From the NCBI GenBank assembly GCA_044336205.1, contig CP172318.1, forward strand, positions 620,001-684,000: a DNA stretch of 64,000 nucleotides, given 5' to 3'. A program made the translations under genes and the position numbers. The notes under the pieces were generated by a model that saw only the letters and a program-made list of their open reading frames with translations, was not told where the DNA came from and searched no databases. Position 1 is the stretch's first letter. Each line of letters starts with the position of its first letter. Positions 54,962-63,414 of the stretch are shown here, one piece after another. The stretch is from Ruoffia sp044336205 (GTDB taxonomy: Bacteria; Bacillota; Bacilli; Lactobacillales; Aerococcaceae).

Positions 54962-56044
54962 ATGACACATCAGAAAAAAGACGGTATGAATTATGCTCCC
55001 AAAGGAATTGTAAACAAAGTTGTTGAAGAGGGAGAGTTTAATGTAGGTATTACTGCTTTAGACCATGGTCATATCTATGGTATGAGTAATGGATTAGTTG
55101 AAGCAGGTGCGACCTTGAAGTATGTATATGATCCAGATCCAGAGAAAGTAGCAGCCTACTTAGAACAGTTTCCAGATATTGAAGTAGTTGATTCCTTAGA
55201 TGTTATTTTAGAGGATGATACGATTAACCTCGTTGCAGCGGCAGCAATCCCTAACTTGAGAAGTGCCTTGGGTAACAAGGTGATGCTAGCGGGTAAAGAT
55301 TACTTTACAGATAAAACTGGATTCACAAGCCTGGAACAATTAGAAGAGACAAAACGTGTAGTTAAAGAAACTGGACGTAAGTATTTTGTATACTTCTCAG
55401 AGAGATTACACGTAGAAGGAGCCATCTATGCTGGCCAACTAATTGAAGAAGGTAAGATTGGTCGTGTGCTTCAAGTGACTGGTTTTGGTCCTCACCGTCT
55501 AGACAAGGAGAAGCGTCCGTCATGGTTCTTCAACAAAGAAGAATACGGTGGGATTCTAAGTGATATCGGAAGTCACCAAATTGAGCAATTCTTATACTAC
55601 ACTGGGAACAAAGATGCGAAAGTATTGCAAAGTAAAGTTGCTAATTATGCAAACCCAGACACGCCAGAACTTGAAGATTATGGTGATGCTACGCTAGTTG
55701 GTGAGAATGGAGCAACATTCTTCTTTAAAGTTCACTGGTTTACACCAGACGGCTTACCAACATGGGGAGACGGAAGAACGTTCATTACTGGTACGAAAGG
55801 TTCTATCGAAATCCGTAAATATATTAACTTAGGTGACGAGGAATTAAGTGGTGACCACGTATATGTTGTGACAGATGACGGGGTTGAAGAACATCACGTG
55901 ACTGGTCAAGTAGGATTCCCATTCTTTGGTCAACTCATATTAGATTCTATTCATCGAACAGAAAACGCCATGACTCAAGAGCATATCTTTAAAGCACAAG
56001 AATTATGTCTGATTGCTCAACGTGATGCGTTAGTGATTGAATAA
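54962..56044 (+). CDS. Gfo/Idh/MocA family oxidoreductase 3 (divergent)
   Basis: Encodes 360 residues. Unlike its neighbours the first strand lacks GxGxxG (reads GITALDHGHIYGM) and the EKP motif is replaced by DKTGFT; GGILSDIGSHQIEQF at the substrate side is kept. It may bind the cofactor differently or serve another partner. ATG follows AGGAGG; a terminator ends the operon. Confidence 0.87.
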   Translation: MTHQKKDGMNYAPKGIVNKVVEEGEFNVGITALDHGHIYGMSNGLVEAGATLKYVYDPDPEKVAAYLEQFPDIEVVDSLDVILEDDTINLVAAAAIPNLRSALGNKVMLAGKDYFTDKTGFTSLEQLEETKRVVKETGRKYFVYFSERLHVEGAIYAGQLIEEGKIGRVLQVTGFGPHRLDKEKRPSWFFNKEEYGGILSDIGSHQIEQFLYYTGNKDAKVLQSKVANYANPDTPELEDYGDATLVGENGATFFFKVHWFTPDGLPTWGDGRTFITGTKGSIEIRKYINLGDEELSGDHVYVVTDDGVEEHHVTGQVGFPFFGQLILDSIHRTENAMTQEHIFKAQELCLIAQRDALVIE

Positions 56045-56055
56045 TATGAAATATA

Positions 56056-56092
56056 AGAAAAAGTTGATAGTATAATCAACTTTTTCTTTTTA
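56056..56092 (+). terminator. Rho-independent terminator of the Gfo/Idh operon
   Basis: AGAAAAAGTTGAT pairs with ATCAACTTTTTCT, followed by TTTTAT. Confidence 0.85.
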
Positions 56093-56135
56093 TAAAATTT
56101 GAAACAAGTATTTAATTTATAGGAGTTTGATTAGC

Positions 56136-57146
56136 ATGGGAAAAGTATTAGCATTAGGCGAGAGTCTAATTCGTTTGTCTTCACAAAAAGGGTTTCGCTT
56201 ACAAAACGCCACTCAATTATATCTACATTATGGAGGAGCAGAGGCGAATGTTGCGACAAATCTTTCGATTCTTAATCATGATGTAAAGTATGCAACTAAA
56301 TTACCCAATGATTCAGGATTAACAAATAATATCGTCTCACAATTGAAAAGCTTCGGTGTAGATTGTGAACATATCATCTACGGAGAAGGCCGCTTAGGTG
56401 GTTATTATCTTGAAGTTGGTAGTGGACTACGGGCAACGAATGTCGTTTATGATCGCAGCTACTCAGCAATTTCTTTAATGGAAGAACTTGAATGGGACTT
56501 GGAGGAATTATTTCAAGATGTTACGCTCTTCCACATTACTGGAATTACTTTAGGATTATCAAAAAACTGGCATAAATTAGGTGTAGACTTAATCAAAGAA
56601 GCTCATCAAAGAGGCATTAAAGTTAGTTTTGATATGAATTACCGCAGTAAATTATGGAAACCACATGAAGCTAAGGCGGTGTTCGAACAAGTCTTACCTT
56701 ATGTACATTATCTATCTGCTGGGCGTCTAGATGCGATTCACTTCATGGATGTGGAAGAAGTTGAGAAATCGAAAGACAGTTGGAAATATTATATGAACGG
56801 TATCTCCGAACGTTATCCAAACTTAGAGTACATCTATGGAACGAACCGGGAATTAATTACGCCTAACAGTTATATTATGAGTGGTTTTGTTTGGGATGTC
56901 ATTGAAACTAAGGCGTATGAATCAAAAGAATATCGAATTGTAGAAGTGATTGATCGCATAGGTGCAGGTGATAGTTATGCTGGCGCCATTCTTCATGGCT
57001 TTATTAAAGAGACTGACTTACAAGAGACAGTTGAATTCGGTATGGCTGCGGCTGCATTGAAGCATACAGTTAATGGAGATGTGAATCTATTCAAAGAAGA
57101 AGAAATTTATGCATTCATGTCGAATACAGCGAATGTAAATCGTTAA
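56136..57146 (+). CDS. PfkB family carbohydrate kinase (KDG kinase-like)
   Basis: Encodes 336 residues from ATG 56136 (AGGAG upstream). Substrate motif HYGGAEANVATNLS and catalytic GAGDSYAG (276-283, Asp279) mark a ribokinase-family sugar kinase; the overall look is of 2-dehydro-3-deoxygluconokinase. Follows the Gfo/Idh operon behind a terminator, possibly part of the same catabolic route. Confidence 0.88.
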   Translation: MGKVLALGESLIRLSSQKGFRLQNATQLYLHYGGAEANVATNLSILNHDVKYATKLPNDSGLTNNIVSQLKSFGVDCEHIIYGEGRLGGYYLEVGSGLRATNVVYDRSYSAISLMEELEWDLEELFQDVTLFHITGITLGLSKNWHKLGVDLIKEAHQRGIKVSFDMNYRSKLWKPHEAKAVFEQVLPYVHYLSAGRLDAIHFMDVEEVEKSKDSWKYYMNGISERYPNLEYIYGTNRELITPNSYIMSGFVWDVIETKAYESKEYRIVEVIDRIGAGDSYAGAILHGFIKETDLQETVEFGMAAAALKHTVNGDVNLFKEEEIYAFMSNTANVNR

Positions 57147-57162
57147 ATATTAATGACTATTC

Positions 57163-57197
57163 AGATCTAAGCCAATTTGAGGTTTAGGTCTTTTTTA
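57163..57197 (+). terminator. Rho-independent terminator of the kinase gene
   Basis: AGATCTAAGCC pairs with GGTTTAGGTCT, followed by TTTTT. Confidence 0.75.
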
Positions 57198-57245
57198 TTG
57201 TCATCATTTGTTATTGATATTATTCTATTAATTAGAGGTGATGAC

Positions 57246-58565
57246 ATGGAACGACTAAAAGAGAACCTATCCTTCATAATAATGGGTTTAATGATTGTCT
57301 TTTTTGGCTTACTGCTAATTATATCTAGAGAATCATTAATTCATTTTTTACTTGAATTGATTCAATTGTTTTTACTAGTTAGATTGGTTTGGGAAGGTAT
57401 TAAGATTTGGCAAAACACTAAAGGTCATGGAAGTCTTATCAGACAATTTGTAAGTGCGAGTAAGATTTTAATAATAATAATTTTGGGTATATTAATTAGT
57501 AGTTTACCAGATTTAGTCACTTCAATAGTTGTTTATGCCATAGGATTTTATCAATTCATTATTGGTATGGTAGGGATCATATCTTACAGCATTTTAGTCA
57601 AGGATAAAGTCAATATCGAACGCGAATTATTATTGATACCTTTAATTCATTTAATTTTTGGCTTATCAAGTTTCATATCACCTTTGAGAACAACACAAAC
57701 TCTTTTGAGATTAGGGATTTATTTAATTTTTGTAGGAGTTACTTTTATCACAGATGGAAGTCGTATTATGATATCGCGCCGATATATGATGAATAAACTA
57801 ACGAGTCGAATTCGCGTTCCCTTGCCGGTGGTATTAGAAGCAATTATTCCAAATCGTTATATTGTTCGATTTAATCGTGAATTACGTGAAGGATTTGTGA
57901 CTGAAACGTTGAATGATACTTTGAAGAAGTTAGAGAATGATAGAGAAATTTCAGAGGAATCAATCGTTTATGTTTTGATTCAATCAGGAGACAGTGGTTT
58001 CGATAAGATTGGGCATGTAGATATCAGCTATAATGGAAAAGTTTACTCCTATGGAAACCACGATGTAGAATCATATAAGCTATTCGGAGCAGTTGGTGAT
58101 GGCGTGCTTATAGAAGCAGATGAAGCGAGATACTTAGACTATTTGAAGAGTCGACGAGTCACTGTATTTCGATTTGGCATTGTATTAGATCCAGAAGAGA
58201 TGAGGAATTTTCAAAAAACTTTAACGTTATTACTTAACCAAACTACCCCTTGGCAGCTGATTACCGAAGCTCAGAAGACTAGTTTTATGGGAAGGATTAT
58301 GGCTAGTGCGAATGGTAAAGGTTATAAGTTTGAAGAAGGACGTTATAAGACCTACTTCGTATTAGGAACGAACTGTGTATTATTAGTAGATGAATTATTA
58401 GGTCAGAATGGAATTAATATCATTAATCTTAGTGGTATCCTGTCACCAGGAAGTTATTTTGAATATTTCAATCGATTATTTCAGCTTAGAGGGAGTAAAG
58501 TGATTAGTAAAACATTAGTCCATCCGAAGTTAGAAGTTAATATGACAAAGTACAATTTAGCTTAG
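57246..58565 (+). CDS. Membrane protein: DUF308-like domain fused to permuted NlpC/P60-type domain
   Basis: Encodes 439 residues from ATG 57246 (AGAGGTGAT upstream; the frame is open further up without a site). Residues ~8-195 form several membrane helices of the HdeD/DUF308 kind. The C-terminal half has a papain-like permuted arrangement: His257 in GHVDISYNG first, then Cys377 in GTNCVLLVDELLG, as in DUF4105/YiiX-type proteins. Predicted cytoplasmic- or outside-facing hydrolase or lipid-modifying domain anchored in the membrane. Function unknown. Confidence 0.72.
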   Translation: MERLKENLSFIIMGLMIVFFGLLLIISRESLIHFLLELIQLFLLVRLVWEGIKIWQNTKGHGSLIRQFVSASKILIIIILGILISSLPDLVTSIVVYAIGFYQFIIGMVGIISYSILVKDKVNIERELLLIPLIHLIFGLSSFISPLRTTQTLLRLGIYLIFVGVTFITDGSRIMISRRYMMNKLTSRIRVPLPVVLEAIIPNRYIVRFNRELREGFVTETLNDTLKKLENDREISEESIVYVLIQSGDSGFDKIGHVDISYNGKVYSYGNHDVESYKLFGAVGDGVLIEADEARYLDYLKSRRVTVFRFGIVLDPEEMRNFQKTLTLLLNQTTPWQLITEAQKTSFMGRIMASANGKGYKFEEGRYKTYFVLGTNCVLLVDELLGQNGINIINLSGILSPGSYFEYFNRLFQLRGSKVISKTLVHPKLEVNMTKYNLA

Positions 58566-58607
58566 AAAGTTCAAGAGATTCCAGTTTGTTATTCATTCTA
58601 TATAAAA

Positions 58608-58685
58608 ACAAAAACCGAATGCTTAATCATAGTAATGCTAGCTTCATTGAGTCTAGCGTTATGGTTAAGTATTCGGATTATTTAT
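58608..58685. terminator. Long bidirectional terminator hairpin
   Basis: ACCGAATGCTTAATCATAG.. pairs with ..TATGGTTAAGTATTCGGA, inner arms GCTAG/CTAGC; separates the converging genes at 58565 and 58693. Confidence 0.8.
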
Positions 58686-58692
58686 CAGTGTA

Positions 58693-59340
58693 TTATTTTT
58701 TAGGTGGGAATATAGCTTCCATACGGTAGATTCGATTACCACGCGAAGAGAATTTCTCTTCGTATTCAGTCATGATATTCCCTTGGTAATCAGACTCATG
58801 TAAGTCTAACCATACTTGTTTAAAAGACATACCATAAGAAGACATGCTTGATAATGAATATTCAAACAATCCCTGATTATCTGTTTTGAAATGAACTTCA
58901 CCTTCGTTAGGTAGAATTCTTTCGTACTGTTTCAAGAAGTTTTCAGAAGTGAGTCGACGTTTAATGTGACGCTTTTTAGGCCATGGATCACTGAAGTTTA
59001 AGTAAAGTAAACTAATCTCACCTTCTTCAAAGTATTCAGTTAAGTCACTTCCATCACCGTGCAGAATTTGTAAGTTTGGTAATTGTTCTTCGATTTGCTT
59101 CTCGAGAATCGTTACGATGACACTTGTTTGAATTTCTACGGCAATATAATTAATATCTGGATGATGTTTAGCCATTTCGACGATGAATTGACCTTTGCCA
59201 GAACCGACTTCGATATGAATGGGTTGATTCTTCTCAAACTGTTCTTGCCATCTGCCTTTTAGTTCACTAGGGTTAGCAGGTACATATTGTGGATAGTCAT
59301 TTAACTTGTCTTGTGCCCATGGTTTATTACGTAAACGCAT
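58693..59340 (-). CDS. trmB: tRNA (guanine-N7-)-methyltransferase TrmB
   Basis: Encodes 215 residues: MRLRNKPWA start, SAM motif IEVGSGKGQF (43-52), LYLNFSDPWPKKRH and the C-terminal YE.KFSSRGNRIYRMEA. Methylates G46 of tRNA. Lies 13 nt downstream of the kinase-like gene, as ytmP-trmB do in Bacillus. Confidence 0.96.
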   Translation of the reverse strand: MRLRNKPWAQDKLNDYPQYVPANPSELKGRWQEQFEKNQPIHIEVGSGKGQFIVEMAKHHPDINYIAVEIQTSVIVTILEKQIEEQLPNLQILHGDGSDLTEYFEEGEISLLYLNFSDPWPKKRHIKRRLTSENFLKQYERILPNEGEVHFKTDNQGLFEYSLSSMSSYGMSFKQVWLDLHESDYQGNIMTEYEEKFSSRGNRIYRMEAIFPPKK

Positions 59341-59353
59341 ATAATATAACTCC

Positions 59354-60142
59354 TTAATTTATTAAATCACTGTAAATTGTCTTAAGTAACATAATGTATT
59401 CATTGGTTTTATGTTGACGTCCTTCAGCATAGTATTGCTTAATGAGTAAGAGACAGTTCATCATACTATACCAACGAACTCGTTTATAAAACGATTTATT
59501 GAAAGAATAGTCATATTGTTCAAACCAATTAATCCATTCACTTGGTTGAAAGTATTGCACTAAGACCATTGTTATATCACTAAGCGGGTCAGCAATCTTC
59601 ACATTATCCCAATCAACCAAATAAAGTTTATCATCATAACTTCGCAAGAAATTATGGTGGTTTAAGTCCCCATGACATACCGTCCGTCTCACTTCATAGA
59701 AATCACTATCAATAGCATCTTCCATTTGTTGAATCACTTCATTCAAAAATTGATTGCTTACAAGAGAAGGGGATAAATCTTGAAAATAATAGTTGATAAA
59801 ATCTAAAGGGTGATAGTCTCTTTCACCTACACGCTTGAGCATTAATAATAAATGGTCAGAGAAGTGTATATGTTTGATGAGGTTAATGACTTCTTTAGTA
59901 CCCATATCTTCCTTAGTTAAAAGATGGCCATCTTTCCATTCTTGAGCCGTAAGTATATCACCAGAATAGGTTCGTTGAGTCCACATCAATTTGGGGGCAA
60001 TGCCTTCAGCTGATAAAGCAGCAATAAACGGAGAAGTATTGCGTTTGAAGAATACTTTTTCGTTGGATTTAATCCCCATATATGCATCACCAGTCCCACC
60101 CGCAATCGGATGAAGTTCCCAGTCATCATGTTGGTTAATCAT
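59354..60142 (-). CDS. ytmP: YtmP-like phosphotransferase family protein
   Basis: Encodes 262 residues of the APH/choline kinase fold: catalytic HGDLNHHN (157-164) and DWDN (177-180). Could phosphorylate choline, thiamine or a related small molecule; the position in front of trmB matches ytmP of Bacillus, whose substrate is not well defined. ATG follows GGGAGG-type site. Confidence 0.88.
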   Translation of the reverse strand: MINQHDDWELHPIAGGTGDAYMGIKSNEKVFFKRNTSPFIAALSAEGIAPKLMWTQRTYSGDILTAQEWKDGHLLTKEDMGTKEVINLIKHIHFSDHLLLMLKRVGERDYHPLDFINYYFQDLSPSLVSNQFLNEVIQQMEDAIDSDFYEVRRTVCHGDLNHHNFLRSYDDKLYLVDWDNVKIADPLSDITMVLVQYFQPSEWINWFEQYDYSFNKSFYKRVRWYSMMNCLLLIKQYYAEGRQHKTNEYIMLLKTIYSDLIN

Positions 60143-60310
60143 TTTATTACATGCCTCCCAAAACTAACTATAAAAAGTCCAATACAAAATATTCTACCAT
60201 GATAAATGAGCGGGTCAATCATTTTTTGAAAATTATCGTATGATTATAGGCTTCCAATAATAAAATATTATAAGATAAAAAAGCTCATTAAAAAATGAAA
60301 TGGCTTACAT

Positions 60311-60366
60311 TGTTCTTTTAAATAAAAGCAAGCAAATTCCATTGTTTCAGGAAATCTACTTGCTTA
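60311..60366 (-). terminator. Hairpin terminator on the minus strand
   Basis: AAGCAAGTAGATTTCC pairs imperfectly with GGAATTTGCTTGCTT (minus-strand sense), then TTTATTT; ends the 60373-60741 transcript. Confidence 0.65.
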
Positions 60367-60372
60367 ATATTA

Positions 60373-60741
60373 CTAATCCTTATGAGAACTCACTTTAAAG
60401 TAATCAATTAACTCACCCGTGTAGATATCACTAGCGAACTGATAGTTTGTCTGACCATCAGATGTCTCAACAGTTACACCACCAAGATAAACGAGCGGTT
60501 TATTCTCGAATAAGTCATATTCAATGGAGTCATAATCAATCCAAGAACCGACCACCGCTCCTTTACTTGCGAATTGTTGTTTTGCTTTATTTAAGACAAT
60601 ACCAGCTTTTTGTGGACGATTTTCTTTGATTAATAGGGTTGTTGCGGAACCAATAAGAATACCGGTAGTGAGTAACAAACCACCTAATAGGCCATTGCTG
60701 TAGGGAGTATTGTTATTATTATAATTATTATTTTCTGGCAT
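60373..60741 (-). CDS. Small membrane-anchored protein with PepSY-like tail
   Basis: Encodes 122 residues from ATG 60741 (AGGAG upstream; a GTG at 60750 overlaps the site). Asn-rich start (NNNYNNNN), one membrane helix (GLLGGLLLTTGILIGSATTL), then a compact domain with VGSWIDYDSIEYDLF and YQFASDIYTGELIDYF that resembles PepSY-type repeats. Probably located at the cell surface. Role unknown. Confidence 0.65.
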   Translation of the reverse strand: MPENNNYNNNNTPYSNGLLGGLLLTTGILIGSATTLLIKENRPQKAGIVLNKAKQQFASKGAVVGSWIDYDSIEYDLFENKPLVYLGGVTVETSDGQTNYQFASDIYTGELIDYFKVSSHKD

Positions 60742-61019
60742 ATGAATCACTCCTGATCTATTTTTCTACCTTTAAGTTTAACATTTAGGACGTATATTTG
60801 CGAAAGATAACGGTTGATGAACTCAAACCATAATATAAAAAAACAAACATACTTTCTATGAAGTAAGTGCTGCGAATTTGTTGTATAATTATCTATTGAG
60901 AAGTGGCCTGATAATGTAGATTTAACTTTTGAATAAATTGCAATTACAGTGTGTTTGTGCAACAATTAGATAGATTGTTTACAGATTATTATTAACGTAG
61001 AAGGAGTTTGTTTAACAGT

Positions 61020-62099
61020 ATGACTTTTGACGATAATCAATTCAAATTAATTAAAGAACTGACAGAATTACAAGGAACCTCAGGAAATGAAAGAGAAGTT
61101 CGAGAGTACTTAAGAGAAAAACTAACCCCATTAGTTGATGAAGTAGAAGTGAGTGGGTTAGGGAATATCTTTGGTCTAAAGCACAGTAAAGTAGAGGATG
61201 CGCCACGTTTGATGGTAGCCTCTCACATGGACGAAGTAGGGTTCATGGTAAGCCGTATCCAAAGTAACGGTACTTTACGTGTCGTTCCTATTGGTGGCTG
61301 GAATGTGTATGCTGTATCAGCTCAACGTTTTACTCTACAAACTCGTAAAGGAAATTATCCATGTGTTTCTAGTGCAGTAGCACCTCATCTATTAAGAGGA
61401 GAAAAAGCTAAATCAATTAAACCAGAAGACATCATCTTTGATGCTGGTTTTGAATCAAAAGAAGAAGCAGAAAGCTTTGGAGTAAGACCAGGGGATACCT
61501 TAGTTCCAGATGTAGAAACAATTTATTCAGCGAATAAAAAATCAATTATTAGTAAAGCATGGGATAACCGTTACGGAAGTGCCGTTATCTTAGATACTTT
61601 AGATAAGATTCAAGATAAAGAGTTAGCTAATGAATTGATCATTGGGGCGACAGTTCAGGAAGAGGTGGGGCTTCGTGGTGTAAGAGGGGCTGTTCATAAG
61701 TATCAGCCAGATGTCTTCATTGCGGTTGACTGCTCGCCAGCTGCTGATGCTGAAGGTAAGAAAGACGTTCAAGGTCGATTAGGCGATGGTTTCTTGCTTC
61801 GAGTTCAAGATCCTGGGATGATAACACACAAAGGATTACGTGACTATCTTCTAGATACAGCAGAAACGAATCATATTCCTTATCAACATTTCTTCTCAAA
61901 AGGTGGAACAGATGCTGGAGCAGCACATACGATGAATGAAGGAATTATTAGTGGTGTCATTGGTGTGCCAGCGCGTTATATCCACGGTCATCAATCTTTA
62001 TTTAGAATCTCAGATTACGAAGCGGCTCAAGCCATGCTAGAAGCAGTGGTAACAACTTTTGACCGTACAACTTATGAGACTTTAATACATAATTCATAA
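61020..62099 (+). CDS. pepA: M42 family glutamyl aminopeptidase
   Basis: Encodes 359 residues from ATG 61020 (AAGGAG 13 nt upstream; a TTG at 61008 sits too near the site). Dinuclear metal peptidase motifs: ASHMDEVGFMV, AWDNRYGSAV, VQEEVGLRG and FIAVDCSPAAD, with GGTDAGAAH near the end. Removes N-terminal acidic residues from peptides. Confidence 0.92.
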   Translation: MTFDDNQFKLIKELTELQGTSGNEREVREYLREKLTPLVDEVEVSGLGNIFGLKHSKVEDAPRLMVASHMDEVGFMVSRIQSNGTLRVVPIGGWNVYAVSAQRFTLQTRKGNYPCVSSAVAPHLLRGEKAKSIKPEDIIFDAGFESKEEAESFGVRPGDTLVPDVETIYSANKKSIISKAWDNRYGSAVILDTLDKIQDKELANELIIGATVQEEVGLRGVRGAVHKYQPDVFIAVDCSPAADAEGKKDVQGRLGDGFLLRVQDPGMITHKGLRDYLLDTAETNHIPYQHFFSKGGTDAGAAHTMNEGIISGVIGVPARYIHGHQSLFRISDYEAAQAMLEAVVTTFDRTTYETLIHNS

Positions 62100-62133
62100 C
62101 AATAGATTAAGATAGAAAGAAAGGGTAATATTT

Positions 62134-62763
62134 ATGTGGATAGCTTTTTATAATGAACAAGGTGTTGGAGATGTTTTAATGTTAACTCGCGGCTTCGCGA
62201 ATGAGAATCATTTAACTCATGAATCGAATAACAATGTAACAATCGTTCGAGATACTTCACAAAACAATGACATTTTTTCTGTAAATATTTTTAATATCAG
62301 TCAAACATTCAAACCATCATCAAACGGAAATGTTGATTTGACAGAGGAGCAAGTGAATCAAGTCAATGAATTAATTAAAAATGCTGGATTTGACTTAGAA
62401 ATAACAGTTGACACTGAACCTAAATTCGTAGTAGGATATGTCGAATCTTGCAAGAAACATGAGGATAGTGACCATCTATCAATCACTCAAACAGATGTAG
62501 GGTCAGAAGTATTACAAATTGTTTGTGGTGCGAACAATATTGCTGAAGGTATGAATGTTATTGTAGCAAGACCTGGTGCTGTTATGCCAAGTGGTATGAT
62601 AATCTGGCCAGGAGAATTACGTGGCGTTGAAAGCTTCGGAATGATTTGCTCGACACGCGAATTAGGCTTATCACATATTGAAGATTTACCAGGTATCTGG
62701 GAAGTAAGTGATTCATTTGAAGCTGGAACAAGTTTAGATGAAGTTATCGCTTCTTATCAATAA
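62134..62763 (+). CDS. ytpR: YtpR family tRNA-binding protein
   Basis: Encodes 209 residues: a YtpR-specific N-terminal DUF4479 region and a C-terminal tRNA-binding OB fold (FVVGYVESCKKHEDSDHLSI, VCGANNIAEGMNVIVARPG). Related to the extension of PheT; its role is not established. Followed by an unknown gene and murC, as ytpR-ytpS-murC in Bacillus. Confidence 0.93.
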   Translation: MWIAFYNEQGVGDVLMLTRGFANENHLTHESNNNVTIVRDTSQNNDIFSVNIFNISQTFKPSSNGNVDLTEEQVNQVNELIKNAGFDLEITVDTEPKFVVGYVESCKKHEDSDHLSITQTDVGSEVLQIVCGANNIAEGMNVIVARPGAVMPSGMIIWPGELRGVESFGMICSTRELGLSHIEDLPGIWEVSDSFEAGTSLDEVIASYQ

Positions 62764-62802
62764 TAAGCAAGCAAGTATTTAAGTAATCAAGGATGTGAGG
62801 AT

Positions 62803-63414
62803 TTGAGAGATTACGATGGACCTGTGTTTAGAGAAGGAAAGCAAGATACAGACAAACGTCATTTCGCTCAACGTTCGGCTCGAAGAAATTCTGAAAGACG
62901 ACGGTTTGAACCAGTTTACCAGATTCCTAGGAAGTCAAAAAGACAACCAGTGAATCAATCGGATGATGCAAAAGCGCAAGTAGAATCAAAACAAGCAAGA
63001 TTAAAGCAAGAAACAACGCCAAAGTCTTCAACAAGCGGGCTTGAACATTACGAGATTCCCTTTTTTAAGAATAGAGACAAATCAACGAAGACGGTTGATA
63101 ATTCTAATCTACCTAGTCCAGAAGATGGCTTTATGAACAGTAATAGTCAAAGTCATGTAGACAAGGATGATGAAGGAATCAAAGAACCGGTTAAACGGAC
63201 TGTTTATACACCTTCATATAGTTTAAAAAGGCAAGCAGATCAAGCTAAAGTGCCATTTAAGGCAAGTGAATTACCTAAGCCTTATAAGAAGGAAGAAACT
63301 AAAAAGGTGAATACTAGTTCGGATACGAGAGAGCTCACCAAAAGATTACATAAAACGAAAGAAAGCTTTTTATTGTTTGAGAATGGGGAGGCAATAAATT
63401 CAAATGATGAATAA
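62803..63414 (+). CDS. Disordered hydrophilic protein at the sftA (ytpS) position
   Basis: Encodes 203 residues, TTG start after GTGAGG. Composition is Lys/Arg/Gln/Ser-rich, without membrane helix or known domain: ARRNSERRRFEPVYQIP near the start and ELTKRLHKTKESFLLFENGE at the end. In Bacillus this slot holds the DNA translocase SftA. The short basic protein looks like the linker of such a translocase without its ATPase. It overlaps murC by 11 nt, so it is expressed. Confidence 0.7.
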   Translation: MRDYDGPVFREGKQDTDKRHFAQRSARRNSERRRFEPVYQIPRKSKRQPVNQSDDAKAQVESKQARLKQETTPKSSTSGLEHYEIPFFKNRDKSTKTVDNSNLPSPEDGFMNSNSQSHVDKDDEGIKEPVKRTVYTPSYSLKRQADQAKVPFKASELPKPYKKEETKKVNTSSDTRELTKRLHKTKESFLLFENGEAINSNDE

